DNA of 64,000 nt from Parablautia intestinalis (GTDB lineage Bacteria; Bacillota; Clostridia; Lachnospirales; Lachnospiraceae), in assembly GCA_003612395.1 (NCBI GenBank), contig RAYQ01000005.1, positions 62,001-126,000 of the forward strand, read 5' to 3'. Position 1 is the stretch's first letter, and every line of letters starts with the position of its first letter. Under the pieces are notes generated by a model. It saw nothing but the letters and a program-made list of their open reading frames with translations, was not told where the DNA came from and did not search any database. Shown piece by piece: positions 17,968-27,431 of the stretch. A program made the translations under genes and the position numbers.

Positions 17968-18945
17968 TCAACAATCCACGCTCTCCACCAAATCCTGCAT
18001 GATTTCTGCATGCTTCTCAGGATGCAAAAAGAAATAGTTTGTTTCAATTGTCTCCTCATCTACACGATGGAATTTTCTTAATTTCCCCTTTTCTTTAATC
18101 ACAAAGCATTGATATCCTGCTGTCGCCAGCAAATCAATAATGTTATTTGGATGATAACCGAATTTTGCAGACCATTTTCTCAGCATTTCCGAGAAAATCA
18201 CGGGCTTATATTTTTTAATACTTTCTATTCCTCCTTCATATACAAATAATTCCGATCCTTCCACATCACATTTGACAAAGTCAATTGTCCGGATATCGTG
18301 GCAGTTCACAAAATCATCTAAACGTTCCATCTTACAGGTAATTTCCCGGGTCTCACTGTTTTCCCGTAAATTCTGCATGGAGGAGGCGCCTGAAGCCACA
18401 ATATCATAATAGAACTTTAATGTTGTGTCTTCTTTATATAAGCCGATATTATACATATCAACCTTTTCCAGCTTGTTCAATTCCACGTTTCTGTTCAGCT
18501 TATTAAAGGTTTCTGTGACCGGCTCAAAAGCATATATTTTCATCTGTGGATTCTGTTTTTTCACATTCATTGTATACCATCCCAGATTTGCTCCCACATC
18601 AAAAAATACCCCTTCTTTCATATAACTTACTATTCTGCTCACCATATCCAGTTCTAAAGGTTCATAATCTCCTAAAGATAAAATAGTATTATTAACAGCT
18701 CCACTGTCTTTTCTATAAAGTACCATAACTATTTCATACTTCTCCTTACTTAACGGAGAAGCACAACACATTTTAAACAGAACTTCCTTTTCGTTGATCA
18801 CAATTGAATGTACCAAAGATGTTTTAATCAACTCTCTATATGACAGCAGCTCTTCATAATTTTCAAACAACCTCTGTGCATAACTTTTGACATCAATATC
18901 TCCATTAATATAAGATTTTCTGAGCTCTTCTATTCTTATTTTCAC
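17968..18945 (-). CDS. FkbM family methyltransferase
   Basis: Starting at GTG 18945, with GGGAGG five bases upstream, the protein has 325 residues. A longer frame would begin at 18996 but overlaps the upstream gene and lacks a ribosome site. The SAM-binding motif is FFDVGANLGWYT, followed by AFEPVTETFNKL and FVKCDVEGSELFVYEGG, all typical of FkbM O-methyltransferases. The first ~90 residues are helical and do not resemble the Rossmann module of the other two FkbM genes here. It probably methylates a sugar hydroxyl of the glycan. Confidence 0.87.
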   Translation of the reverse strand: MKIRIEELRKSYINGDIDVKSYAQRLFENYEELLSYRELIKTSLVHSIVINEKEVLFKMCCASPLSKEKYEIVMVLYRKDSGAVNNTILSLGDYEPLELDMVSRIVSYMKEGVFFDVGANLGWYTMNVKKQNPQMKIYAFEPVTETFNKLNRNVELNKLEKVDMYNIGLYKEDTTLKFYYDIVASGASSMQNLRENSETREITCKMERLDDFVNCHDIRTIDFVKCDVEGSELFVYEGGIESIKKYKPVIFSEMLRKWSAKFGYHPNNIIDLLATAGYQCFVIKEKGKLRKFHRVDEETIETNYFFLHPEKHAEIMQDLVESVDC

Positions 18946-18961
18946 TTTTTCCTCCCGGTTC

Positions 18962-20011
18962 TTAACTGTGTAAATATTTCTTTCTCTTCTCCTCAAAACT
19001 TTTAACCGTTCTTCTAAACCCTTCTACCACATCTGTTTCAGGCTTCCAGCCCAAGGCCAAAAGTTTATCAATATTTACTATCGTTCTTTCTATAGCTGTA
19101 TTCTTTTTTTCACACTCTACCTTAAGCTTTCTTTCCGGGAATGCATCTTTTACTAATTTCACAGCCAGCTCGTATACGGATAAAGTCTCATTCTTATTGA
19201 CCATATTATATATTTCGCCGCTTTCACCCTCCAATAATATTTTAAAAAAGGCTGTTACAGCATCTGAAACATAGCAAAACGGTCTTACTGAAGCGCCATC
19301 GCGCACAATTATATTTTTTCCCTGAATAATTTTAGACACAAAATCCGAATATACATGTCCATCCTTTAAGTCAATACCCGGACCATATGTATGTCCGATA
19401 CGGACAATTTTAGAAGGCACACCATACTGCCTAAAGTACGCTCTGCATAATGCCTCCCCGGCGCGCTTTCCTTCTGCATAGCAATTTTCTACAGCGCCAA
19501 AATCCAGTGAGAAGAAGTCCGCCTCTCTCAGCTCATCTCTCCCCTGCTCCACATTTCCGTAAACTGCGCCGCTGCTGAAAAAGAGGAAACCTTTCACTTT
19601 TTTATTTCTTGCGAATTCCAATAAATTATACGTTCCTATTATATTCGCTTTCAATATATCCGCAGGAATTGTTTTAGCACACACCGCCGCTGAATTACCC
19701 GCTGCATGTATAACATAATCAACATTACAGTCAACCATAATCGGCTCTTCTACGCTTTGTACATGAAGTATGAAATTCTCATAGGACAGCCATTCCCTAA
19801 ATCGTTCTTCCGCCTTCTTTCTGTTCCTGCATAGTGCAATGACCTTACACCTGAAGGCTGGAAAACACTTATTTAAAAACATCAGCGTATCTGTCATATA
19901 AGAAGCCAAAAAACCATTGGCGCCGGTAATCAGAAAGATTTTGTCCTCACATTCCCCGTATGGCATCCTGCTTATAATACTTCTTAAATCTTCTTCCCTG
20001 ACTGAATTCAT
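18962..20011 (-). CDS. Extended SDR sugar-nucleotide epimerase/dehydratase
   Basis: This 349-residue NAD(P)-dependent enzyme has an N-terminal nucleotide motif FLITGANGFLASY and a catalytic YxxxK in CYAEGKRAGE, with SSGAVYG upstream. GHTYGPGIDLKDG and SVRPFCYVSDAV follow, as in the UDP-glucuronate decarboxylase / dTDP-glucose dehydratase group. It could act as decarboxylase, 4,6-dehydratase or epimerase. The lack of a separate CDP-glucose dehydratase makes it a candidate for that role, which is inference. Confidence 0.82.
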   Translation of the reverse strand: MNSVREEDLRSIISRMPYGECEDKIFLITGANGFLASYMTDTLMFLNKCFPAFRCKVIALCRNRKKAEERFREWLSYENFILHVQSVEEPIMVDCNVDYVIHAAGNSAAVCAKTIPADILKANIIGTYNLLEFARNKKVKGFLFFSSGAVYGNVEQGRDELREADFFSLDFGAVENCYAEGKRAGEALCRAYFRQYGVPSKIVRIGHTYGPGIDLKDGHVYSDFVSKIIQGKNIIVRDGASVRPFCYVSDAVTAFFKILLEGESGEIYNMVNKNETLSVYELAVKLVKDAFPERKLKVECEKKNTAIERTIVNIDKLLALGWKPETDVVEGFRRTVKSFEEKRKKYLHS

Positions 20012-20024
20012 TCCGCTTCCAACC

Positions 20025-21191
20025 TCATCGTTCTATTTGAATCCCCGGTTCAATTCCCTGAATACTGTTTTTAATTCCATTACAGTAACTGCATCCCTGC
20101 AGGTAATCAATTTTTAAATATTCCCGTAATTCTCGTTTTTTATCGCCTATATTTTCATTTATGACTTCTGACATATCAACACTATCGTGCAGACGGCTGT
20201 CGATAATTTGCAGATTATTCAAATGCGCTACATGCGCGCAGCGATATATTCTTCCCTTTAACAGCAACATGCAATAAGAATAAGGACAATCCGTAAAAAT
20301 TTCCTTCAGTTCTTCCTTTGTATAGCTCCTGTCATAAATCCCTCCCATATCTGTCCATGATACATCAGAAATATAACAAGAAATTCCTCTCTCCTTACAC
20401 ACATCATATATTTCTTTTATTTTTGTAGAATATTTACCATAATTGCTTAACCTTAATCTTGCTCCTGTCTCTTTCAATATAGATAACAGTTCTTCATCCG
20501 GCATAACAGTTCCGTTTGAAATGACGGTTAACGCTCCTATACGTTTCTGAGCATATCCCCACTTCAGCATCCGTCCGAGATCCTTTTGCAGCAATGGCTC
20601 TCCTCCCAAAAAGTTCAAATCGGAAATTTTTTCTACCACTTGCAGAGTATTTTCCAGATTCCTGATTATTTCTTCTGTATCATAATCTTTCGGTTTCTGA
20701 TATTTCGGTATTAAATGCGAGCAGTCTCTGCACCGTAATGTACATCTTTCTGTAATAAAAACTTCCAGACTCGGCAAAACGATACCCTCACAGCTGCTGC
20801 CGGCATAGTAAGGATATTTTTCCAGGAAGTCCGCTACCAGCTCTCTTTCATTTTCGTCATACACAATCTCTTCAACTTTTTTATTTTTTATCAAATTTAT
20901 GCAGCTATATACTTCTTCATATAGGATTTGCTCTAAATACTGACATGCACTGTCAAATGAACGGGTTAATGCAACCAAAACCATATAACTTCTATTTTCA
21001 CATAAGGCAGCAGGCTCCTTTACCGGACAACCACAAAATTCCGAATATTTCTTCCCCCTGTCACAAAAAAATTCCACTTTTATCCCCGCAGATTGCAGAC
21101 ATTGATAAATAACCTTTCCTCCTACCGTTGTTCCGTATATAACAATTTTCGAGCCTTTATGAGATTTCCAGTCAAAATCTTTTATTCTCAT
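20025..21191 (-). CDS. Radical SAM protein with N-terminal Rossmann module
   Basis: With the ATG at 21191 (GGCGG nine bases upstream) the protein has about 388 residues. The first ~115 form the module: SKIVIYGTTVGGKVIYQCLQ, CGCPVKEPAALC, YMVLVALTRSF. The radical SAM domain carries the CxxxCxxC cluster in ERCTLRCRDCSH, then FLGGEPLLQKDL. Late cysteines (CPYSYCMLLL, YRCAHVAHL, GCSYCNG) may ligate a second cluster. Substrate unknown. In this setting it could modify a sugar by a radical step. Confidence 0.83.
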   Translation of the reverse strand: MRIKDFDWKSHKGSKIVIYGTTVGGKVIYQCLQSAGIKVEFFCDRGKKYSEFCGCPVKEPAALCENRSYMVLVALTRSFDSACQYLEQILYEEVYSCINLIKNKKVEEIVYDENERELVADFLEKYPYYAGSSCEGIVLPSLEVFITERCTLRCRDCSHLIPKYQKPKDYDTEEIIRNLENTLQVVEKISDLNFLGGEPLLQKDLGRMLKWGYAQKRIGALTVISNGTVMPDEELLSILKETGARLRLSNYGKYSTKIKEIYDVCKERGISCYISDVSWTDMGGIYDRSYTKEELKEIFTDCPYSYCMLLLKGRIYRCAHVAHLNNLQIIDSRLHDSVDMSEVINENIGDKKRELREYLKIDYLQGCSYCNGIKNSIQGIEPGIQIER

Positions 21192-21338
21192 TTTTATAAT
21201 CCGCCTTTCTACGAAAAACACCGATGGTGGCATGAAACCTGCCGGACACAAACTTCCATTTCTTATTCTTCTTTGTTATACTGCATCTTGCAGAATGCTG
21301 AGCCGAAACTAATCATACATATTGAGGTTTACATATAC

Positions 21339-22415
21339 TTATTCACAAGAAGCATACAATACAGTCTCTGCTTCCCTTGGGCTATGATGTCTTATGTAAA
21401 ATTTATATCCGAGATCCAGCTTATTGATCCAGTCCAATATATAGCACATATCAGTAGCATTATGATAAATTGCAATAGCTAATCTGGGTTTATCTCTCTT
21501 TATGATCGAAACAGCCCCCAAGAGCATATCCAGTTCCCATGATTCAATATCTGCCTTCAAAAAATCTACCTTTTCATCCTGGAAGAAATCATCCAGTGCA
21601 TATACTTTACTTTCATTTGCTCCCGGTTCCAATGTATAATGGGATCCGATTCCTCCATTCGCAATTTCTTTAAAATACAATACACTGCTTTTCCTGCCCA
21701 CTCCTCCGGGAATAGGAATGACTGCATCCTCCCGTAAATTCCATTCTTTCTTTAATCTGTTAATTCTTGTCATCAATGCCTGATAATTATTTTTATCGGG
21801 CTCAAAAATGTAATACTTTCTAAACATACCAAGCTTTTTAAATAAGTATTGCTCCAATGTATCCCCCACAAAACCTCCGGCATCTACAAAGACTTCTTTT
21901 TCATCCGGTATTTGGAACATAGGAAGCGCAAAGTATCCGTTTTCTTCAAATTCCTCATACATCTTGTCTTCGCCGTTTATTCGCTTACAGATCAGGCTTT
22001 TATAAATTTTCTTTGATTTTTCATCCGCCAGTAATTCAACATTATTTAAAACAACATTTGCCCACACGCCAAACATAAACTCGTCCACCAGCATATTCTT
22101 TACCGATGGCTCCGTTTCCCTTAGCTGTGTTTTTATTTCCTCCAGAAATTGCTGACTTTTTACACAGATCACTACCAGTGGATTCTCAAATGCGGTTATT
22201 TCACCTGGTGAAATGATCGGACAATCATTTTTCAATTTTCCCCATGTGTCCGCATCATTATTTGTATAAGCACATATATTAATTTGTGCAATCCGGAATG
22301 CATTATCATAAAGCGCTGCCGTGCCCCCTGTCCCCCACACAATAATACTGCATTTTTTAATATCCAATGCTTCAACCTTTTGTTTTAAATATGATATTTT
22401 CCCTTCAAAATCCAT
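21339..22415 (-). CDS. FkbM family methyltransferase with N-terminal Rossmann module (copy 1)
   Basis: The ATG at 22415, with GGAGG upstream, gives 358 residues. A longer frame would overlap the upstream gene. Residues about 18-115 are the module: CSIIVWGTGGTAALYDNAF, then FENPLVVICVKSQQF. The FkbM domain follows with VFVDAGGFVGDT, IFEPDKNNYQAL and FLKADIESWELDMLLGA. In the last motif the usual ExGxE-type region reads ESWE. It is a tandem paralogue of the next upstream gene and probably methylates a sugar. Confidence 0.85.
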   Translation of the reverse strand: MDFEGKISYLKQKVEALDIKKCSIIVWGTGGTAALYDNAFRIAQINICAYTNNDADTWGKLKNDCPIISPGEITAFENPLVVICVKSQQFLEEIKTQLRETEPSVKNMLVDEFMFGVWANVVLNNVELLADEKSKKIYKSLICKRINGEDKMYEEFEENGYFALPMFQIPDEKEVFVDAGGFVGDTLEQYLFKKLGMFRKYYIFEPDKNNYQALMTRINRLKKEWNLREDAVIPIPGGVGRKSSVLYFKEIANGGIGSHYTLEPGANESKVYALDDFFQDEKVDFLKADIESWELDMLLGAVSIIKRDKPRLAIAIYHNATDMCYILDWINKLDLGYKFYIRHHSPREAETVLYASCE

Positions 22416-22455
22416 TTTTACTTTCCTCCAAACCTCCGATATTACGCATGCCCGC

Positions 22456-23553
22456 CTATTCCATGCCTTGGGAAAGTTCATCACAATAAGCATATAGAGT
22501 AGTATCTGTCTCTGTGGGAGTATGATGTCTTATAGAAAATTTATAACCAAGATTTAACTTATCGATCCAATCTAATATATAACACATGTCAGCAGCATTA
22601 TGGTAAATTGCAATAGCCATTTTAGGCTTATCCCTCTTTATAATGGAAATCGCTCCCAATAGCATATCAGATTCCCATGACTCAATATCCGCTTTTAGAA
22701 AACCTATCTTTTTATCACGAAAAAAATCATCCAGGGCATATACTTTGCTTTCACTGCCCCCTGGCTCTGATGTATAATGGGATGCGCTGCTTCCGTTCTC
22801 AACTTCCTTAAAATATAGCACACTGCTTTCCTTTCCCACTCCTCCAAAAATGGGAATTACCGCGTCCTTTTGCAAATTCCATTCTCTCTTTAACCTGTCT
22901 GTTCTGGCCAATAATGCCTGATAATTATTTTTATCAGGCTCAAAAACATAGTACTCTTTAAACATGCCAAGTTTTTTAAATAAGTACCTCTCCAGTGTAT
23001 CTCCCACAAACCCCCCTGCATCTACAAAGACTTCTTTTTCATCCGGTATTTGGAACATAGGAAGTGCAAAGTATCCGTTTTCTTCAAATTCTTCGTACAT
23101 TTTATCTTTGCCGCTTATTCTTTTACTGATTATACTTTTATAAATTTTCTTTGATTTATCGTCTTCCAGCCGTTCAATATTATGTAAAATAATATCCGCC
23201 CATATTCCAAACATAAACTCATCTACAAACATATTCTTTACCGATGGCTTCATTTCACTTAACTGCGCCCTAATTTCAGACATAAATTGTGGATTCTTTA
23301 CACAAATCAATACAAATGGATTCTCAAATGCAGTTATTTCATTTGGTGCAATAATCGGACAATTATTCTTTACGCCTCCCCAAACACCTGCATCATTGCT
23401 TGTGTAAGCACAAATATTGAGTTTAGCGGTTTCAAATGCTTTATCATACATTGCAGCCGCTGCTCCTGTGCCCCACACGATCATGCTGCAATTTTTAGCG
23501 CATATTTCTTCGGTCTTTGCTTTTAACTCTGATAATTTTTCCTCAAAATCCAT
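22456..23553 (-). CDS. FkbM family methyltransferase with N-terminal Rossmann module (copy 2)
   Basis: The 365-residue protein has the same architecture as copy 1: module CSMIVWGTGAAAAMYDKAF, then VFVDAGGFVGDT and FLKADIESWESDMLLGA. Identity to copy 1 is high by eye over the whole protein and also in the DNA, so the duplication is recent relative to other paralogues here. Two copies may methylate two positions or two sugars. It lies 33 bases downstream of the ThDP-enzyme gene. Confidence 0.85.
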   Translation of the reverse strand: MDFEEKLSELKAKTEEICAKNCSMIVWGTGAAAAMYDKAFETAKLNICAYTSNDAGVWGGVKNNCPIIAPNEITAFENPFVLICVKNPQFMSEIRAQLSEMKPSVKNMFVDEFMFGIWADIILHNIERLEDDKSKKIYKSIISKRISGKDKMYEEFEENGYFALPMFQIPDEKEVFVDAGGFVGDTLERYLFKKLGMFKEYYVFEPDKNNYQALLARTDRLKREWNLQKDAVIPIFGGVGKESSVLYFKEVENGSSASHYTSEPGGSESKVYALDDFFRDKKIGFLKADIESWESDMLLGAISIIKRDKPKMAIAIYHNAADMCYILDWIDKLNLGYKFSIRHHTPTETDTTLYAYCDELSQGME

Positions 23554-23586
23554 TCTTGCGTCCCCAGCCTTCTACATTCAATATAC

Positions 23587-25371
23587 TTAGTTTAAATTAA
23601 CCTCTTCTATATACGGCCACATTTTCTCTAAGGGGCCTGAAGTTATTTTCCCGTTTTCTCCTACGATCGCCTTTACCCTTGGTGATACCGTTTCTTCCGG
23701 CAATACCATAAGTTCACAAAGAATCGGAGTATCATCGTCCATGATTCCTGGCAATACTTTATCCAATTCCTCATTGCTCCCGATTCGACAGGTTTTAAAG
23801 CCATACGCCTCAGCTACTTTTATTATATCGGGCATTGTCAGACCGCTCTTTTCGTCACTTGCAACATAGCGCCCTTCAAAGTTATTTCTCTGCATGGCAC
23901 GAATGCTTGCATACCCATTATTATTCCATATAAAGATCTTTACCGGTAAACTTAGACGATGCAAGGTTTCCAGTTCCTGTATATTCAACTGAAATGCCCC
24001 ATCCCCGTTGAGTAAAACCGTTCTTCTTTTATCATTCGCAATACAGGAGCCTATTGCATAAGGAAGCCCGAACCCCATAGAGCCAAGTCCCGCGGCATTT
24101 TTCATTTTCTGTCCTTTTTTCAGCTGAAAAGCCTGATAAGTGATCTCTCCTGCACCTCCTGAGCTTTCCGGCACTATAACATCATCAGGCCTTAACAGTT
24201 TACATAATTCGCCTACGAAATAGTATGCGCTGACATATCCTTTTACTAATTTGTGCTCATCCGTAATAACGGGATATGCATGACGAATCTTTTTACAGTA
24301 AGAAAGCCATTCCTGACGTACTTCCATTGTTTCCCGTGTACAGAAAAATTCCCCCCTGGCTTTGATTTTATCTTTCAATGCGCAAAGGAAATAGCCTGCA
24401 TCGCATACCGCCGCTTCCTCTTTTTCTATCTCCATTCTGGCTATTTCATTCGGATCTATATCCACAATCACTTTCTTTGCTGATTTCCCGAAATTTTTCT
24501 CATTGAATGCCGTAACACTTGTATCCAGCCGGCATCCTACGGATAAAATGAAATCTGCAGCCTGCAGGAGCAGGTTCGCTCCCCGGTCCCCCATGATTCC
24601 CGGGTGTCCCGCATACAACGGATCATCTTCTGCAAACATATCGATTGTTTTCCATGTTGTCTGTACCGGAAGCTGTAATTCCTTAAGAATTTCATATAAT
24701 GTATCTGTTGCTCCGGAAAGTTTGACCCCATTTCCGGCAAGCACAAGCGGCTTCTTTGCTCTCTTCAGTAATTCTATTGTTTTATCAACAGCTGAAGTAA
24801 TATCAGGATATTTTTCCGCCTTCTCACTATAAGCAGCCATATGCTTCTCATCAACCATTGCTGCCTGGACATCTAACGGAATGTCCAGCCACACCGGACC
24901 CGGGCGTCCGCCCGTAGCTTTTGCATAAGCCTTTTCCAGATAATATCTGATTTTCTCCGGTTCTAACACCTGCACTGCATATTTTGTAACAGGCTTTACC
25001 ATCGGAATGATCTGTACTTCCTGGGAACCGATCTGTCTGACCCCTTTATCGCCTACCAGGTCTGCCCTTTTCGACTGTCCGGAAATAATGATCATAGGTG
25101 TGGAGTCGATCCACCCTGCCGTTACACCGGTAACTGTGTTGGTAGCTCCCGGTCCGGAAGTCACAAGTACAAGTCCCGGCCTGTTCGTATGCTGTCCATA
25201 TGCTTCCGCTGCAATCGCCGCTGCCTGCTCATGTAAAAAAACAGTATATTCTATATTGGATTTTCCTAAAGAGTCATCTAAATGCATTGCTCCTCCGCCC
25301 GGAAGCATAAAAGCATGCCCAACTCCTTTTTCTTCTAAAAACTGAAATACATAATCTGATAATTTAATCAT
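23587..25371 (-). CDS. Thiamine-diphosphate-dependent acetolactate synthase-like enzyme
   Basis: The ATG at 25371 (GAGG six bases upstream) gives 594 residues. An ATG at 25383 overlapping the previous stop is also possible. The three ThDP domains are complete. The catalytic glutamate is in FLHEQAAA, and the ThDP motif starts at GDGAFQL and ends with WNNNGYAS about 27 residues later. True acetolactate synthase is possible, but the location among sugar genes recalls YerE, which transfers a two-carbon unit to a CDP-keto-deoxysugar to make a branched sugar. I favour a sugar-modifying role by context only. Confidence 0.82.
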   Translation of the reverse strand: MIKLSDYVFQFLEEKGVGHAFMLPGGGAMHLDDSLGKSNIEYTVFLHEQAAAIAAEAYGQHTNRPGLVLVTSGPGATNTVTGVTAGWIDSTPMIIISGQSKRADLVGDKGVRQIGSQEVQIIPMVKPVTKYAVQVLEPEKIRYYLEKAYAKATGGRPGPVWLDIPLDVQAAMVDEKHMAAYSEKAEKYPDITSAVDKTIELLKRAKKPLVLAGNGVKLSGATDTLYEILKELQLPVQTTWKTIDMFAEDDPLYAGHPGIMGDRGANLLLQAADFILSVGCRLDTSVTAFNEKNFGKSAKKVIVDIDPNEIARMEIEKEEAAVCDAGYFLCALKDKIKARGEFFCTRETMEVRQEWLSYCKKIRHAYPVITDEHKLVKGYVSAYYFVGELCKLLRPDDVIVPESSGGAGEITYQAFQLKKGQKMKNAAGLGSMGFGLPYAIGSCIANDKRRTVLLNGDGAFQLNIQELETLHRLSLPVKIFIWNNNGYASIRAMQRNNFEGRYVASDEKSGLTMPDIIKVAEAYGFKTCRIGSNEELDKVLPGIMDDDTPILCELMVLPEETVSPRVKAIVGENGKITSGPLEKMWPYIEEVNLN

Positions 25372-25379
25372 AGCCGACC

Positions 25380-26372
25380 TCATTTTGTAATAACCAAAGT
25401 ACCATTCAAATCAGGTATTGGCACTTTCGCTAAATATATGCCATATTTCTCTTCATATTCATAAACAGCTTTTTTTACCCCCTTTAACGTTGCTGAATTA
25501 TAATCATGAATTAAAATATATCCTCCTCTGTTCAGACGGGGATAAAAATATTCCAGTCCATCAAAAATTGCCTGCTCGAAATCCACATCTATCGACACAA
25601 ATGCAAAGTTTTCCTCTAATCCATTCAATGATTCCGGGAACAGGCCTTTCCTGCAAATAATCTTTTCCCTATTTGGCATTCTGCACAACACCTGTTCTAT
25701 ATTAGTATCCTTAAACCACTCTACAAAAGCCGCCCCACAGTTACCTGCCTGCCGCTCCTTTTCCGCTTCACTGGAACGAAAGCCTTCAAATGTATCGAAT
25801 AAATAACAACTTTTTTCCGGAAATGCTGCATTAATATACTTTGCAAAATCGCCTTTAAAAACACCTAATTCCGCTACCTCACCCGAAATATTTCCCCTCC
25901 GAATCTCTTCTGCCAGCAGCTCAAATGTACGGATGCGGTTATAATCATCGGCAAACATATCCTCATGTCTTGTTTTCACTAATAGCGTATGTTTTTTCTC
26001 TTCATCCAGCACCATCCCACGGATCACATGATATCTGCTCTTAATTATTTCAACATATTGCTGTGAAAAGATTTGTTCTGCCAGTCTGTAATCTGTATTC
26101 ATATCTTGAAAAAAATAATTGTTATACACAAAAATAAACTTCGCCAAGTCATACCCAAGTTCCTTCGCCTGCTGATAAATTTCTCCTGCAAAAGCGCTTG
26201 CAACTATAATTGCATCATATTGCATGCCAACCGCCTCCTCAGGAGAATATACCTTCTGCTCCAGAAATGTCTTTTTATTTTTATCAATGAATAGCGATAT
26301 TTTAATACCTGATAATTCCCTTTCTATAAGTTCATGCGCGGCGAATCCACATCCCCATATAAAAATCCTCAC
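25380..26372 (-). CDS. TylF/MycF-type O-methyltransferase with N-terminal Rossmann module
   Basis: The 330-residue protein starts at GTG 26372, with GGAGG six bases before it and a GTGA overlap with the upstream stop. The module is RIFIWGCGFAAHELIE to about residue 90. The methyltransferase is of the macrocin-O-methyltransferase kind: GEVAELGVFKGDFAKYI, LFDTFEGF, FVSIDVDFEQAIFDGLEYFY and GGYILIHDYN with the metal-binding aspartates. TylF enzymes methylate deoxysugar hydroxyls. Here the target is presumably a glycan sugar. Confidence 0.87.
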   Translation of the reverse strand: MRIFIWGCGFAAHELIERELSGIKISLFIDKNKKTFLEQKVYSPEEAVGMQYDAIIVASAFAGEIYQQAKELGYDLAKFIFVYNNYFFQDMNTDYRLAEQIFSQQYVEIIKSRYHVIRGMVLDEEKKHTLLVKTRHEDMFADDYNRIRTFELLAEEIRRGNISGEVAELGVFKGDFAKYINAAFPEKSCYLFDTFEGFRSSEAEKERQAGNCGAAFVEWFKDTNIEQVLCRMPNREKIICRKGLFPESLNGLEENFAFVSIDVDFEQAIFDGLEYFYPRLNRGGYILIHDYNSATLKGVKKAVYEYEEKYGIYLAKVPIPDLNGTLVITK

Positions 26373-27427
26373 GTTTTTCCTCCAAACATTCTATATTCAA
26401 CATACTCAGCTATCACATGGCCCAGAAAAATATGCGCTTCCTGAACTCTTGGCGTGGTCAATGCCGGAACTTTGATGATATAATCGGCTGCCTGGTCTAA
26501 TTCCGGATTTTCCAATCCCCCCATTAGCAGCACTGTTACAATGTCATTTTTCTTCGCAAATCTTAACGCTTCAAGCACATTTTTAGACATGCCGCTTGTG
26601 GAAATTCCAATCACCATATCCCCCGCATGAGCCTTTGCTTCCAGCTGCCTTGCAAACACTCTTTCAAAGCCATAATCGTTTCCGATGGCTGTCAAAGTCG
26701 AGGTATTAACAGAAAGCGCCTCTGCATTCAATCCCGGACGCTCCTTATAAAACCGGCTCACAAACTCTGTTGCAATATGTTGCGCATCAGCGGCGCTTCC
26801 ACCGTTTCCACATAAAAATACCCCGCCGCCTTTATCAAAAATAGAGATAATGCGGTCTCCTATTTTTATAACTGTATCCATCAATTGCCGATTAGAAGCA
26901 AGCTGTTTGAAAATATTCGTATGTTCTTCCAGCCTTCTAAGAAAATAATTTTGAGAAGTCTCTTCATTATTATAATTTTCCAGAATTGAAATAACTTCCC
27001 ATATACAACCCTTGCCGCCGTCATTTTGCAGAATAATATCTGCTGCGTTTTTGGCTTTATCAATAGCATTGGCAGGACAAATACCCAGGCCTGCATACGT
27101 AAGCGGCTCTATATCATATTTACCGTCTCCGATATAACAAATATTTTCTCTGCTTATTCCTGTTCCCTGCTCTATCTGCTGCATAGCTTCTCTTTTGGTT
27201 TTATTTCCGCGGTAGAAATATTCCCAGGGAAACCGTTTTTCAAAGTAATTGACAATCTCTGTATCCTCTCCCGTAATTGCAGCCAGCTTAAATCCCCTAC
27301 GGCTCAGTTCAAAGATTGCATCAATATCTTTCAAATTGATCTGTTTCTGCTCATTTCCGTTAGAGTCAATAATGACAGAACCATCCGTGATAACGCCGTC
27401 TATATCCAAAACAATTAATTCAATCAT
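26369..27427 (-). CDS. Fusion of KdsC-like HAD phosphatase and GmhA-like phosphoheptose isomerase
   Basis: Residues 1-150 form a KdsC/YrbI-type phosphatase: the nucleophile loop LDIDGVITDGS, AAITGEDTEIV and GDGKYDIEPL. Residues about 165-352 form a SIS-domain isomerase with the GmhA signature FLCGNGGSAADAQHIATEF, SVNTSTLTAIGNDYGFERVF and GISTSGMSKNVLEAL. GmhA makes D-glycero-D-manno-heptose 7-phosphate from sedoheptulose 7-phosphate, and KdsC removes the phosphate of KDO 8-phosphate. Fusing the two is unusual. It sits four bases after neuB-like, so the three activities probably act in one pathway. The start ATG at 27427 has AGAGGA inside the previous stop region. Confidence 0.85.
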   Translation of the reverse strand: MIELIVLDIDGVITDGSVIIDSNGNEQKQINLKDIDAIFELSRRGFKLAAITGEDTEIVNYFEKRFPWEYFYRGNKTKREAMQQIEQGTGISRENICYIGDGKYDIEPLTYAGLGICPANAIDKAKNAADIILQNDGGKGCIWEVISILENYNNEETSQNYFLRRLEEHTNIFKQLASNRQLMDTVIKIGDRIISIFDKGGGVFLCGNGGSAADAQHIATEFVSRFYKERPGLNAEALSVNTSTLTAIGNDYGFERVFARQLEAKAHAGDMVIGISTSGMSKNVLEALRFAKKNDIVTVLLMGGLENPELDQAADYIIKVPALTTPRVQEAHIFLGHVIAEYVEYRMFGGKT

Positions 27428-27431
27428 CAAA

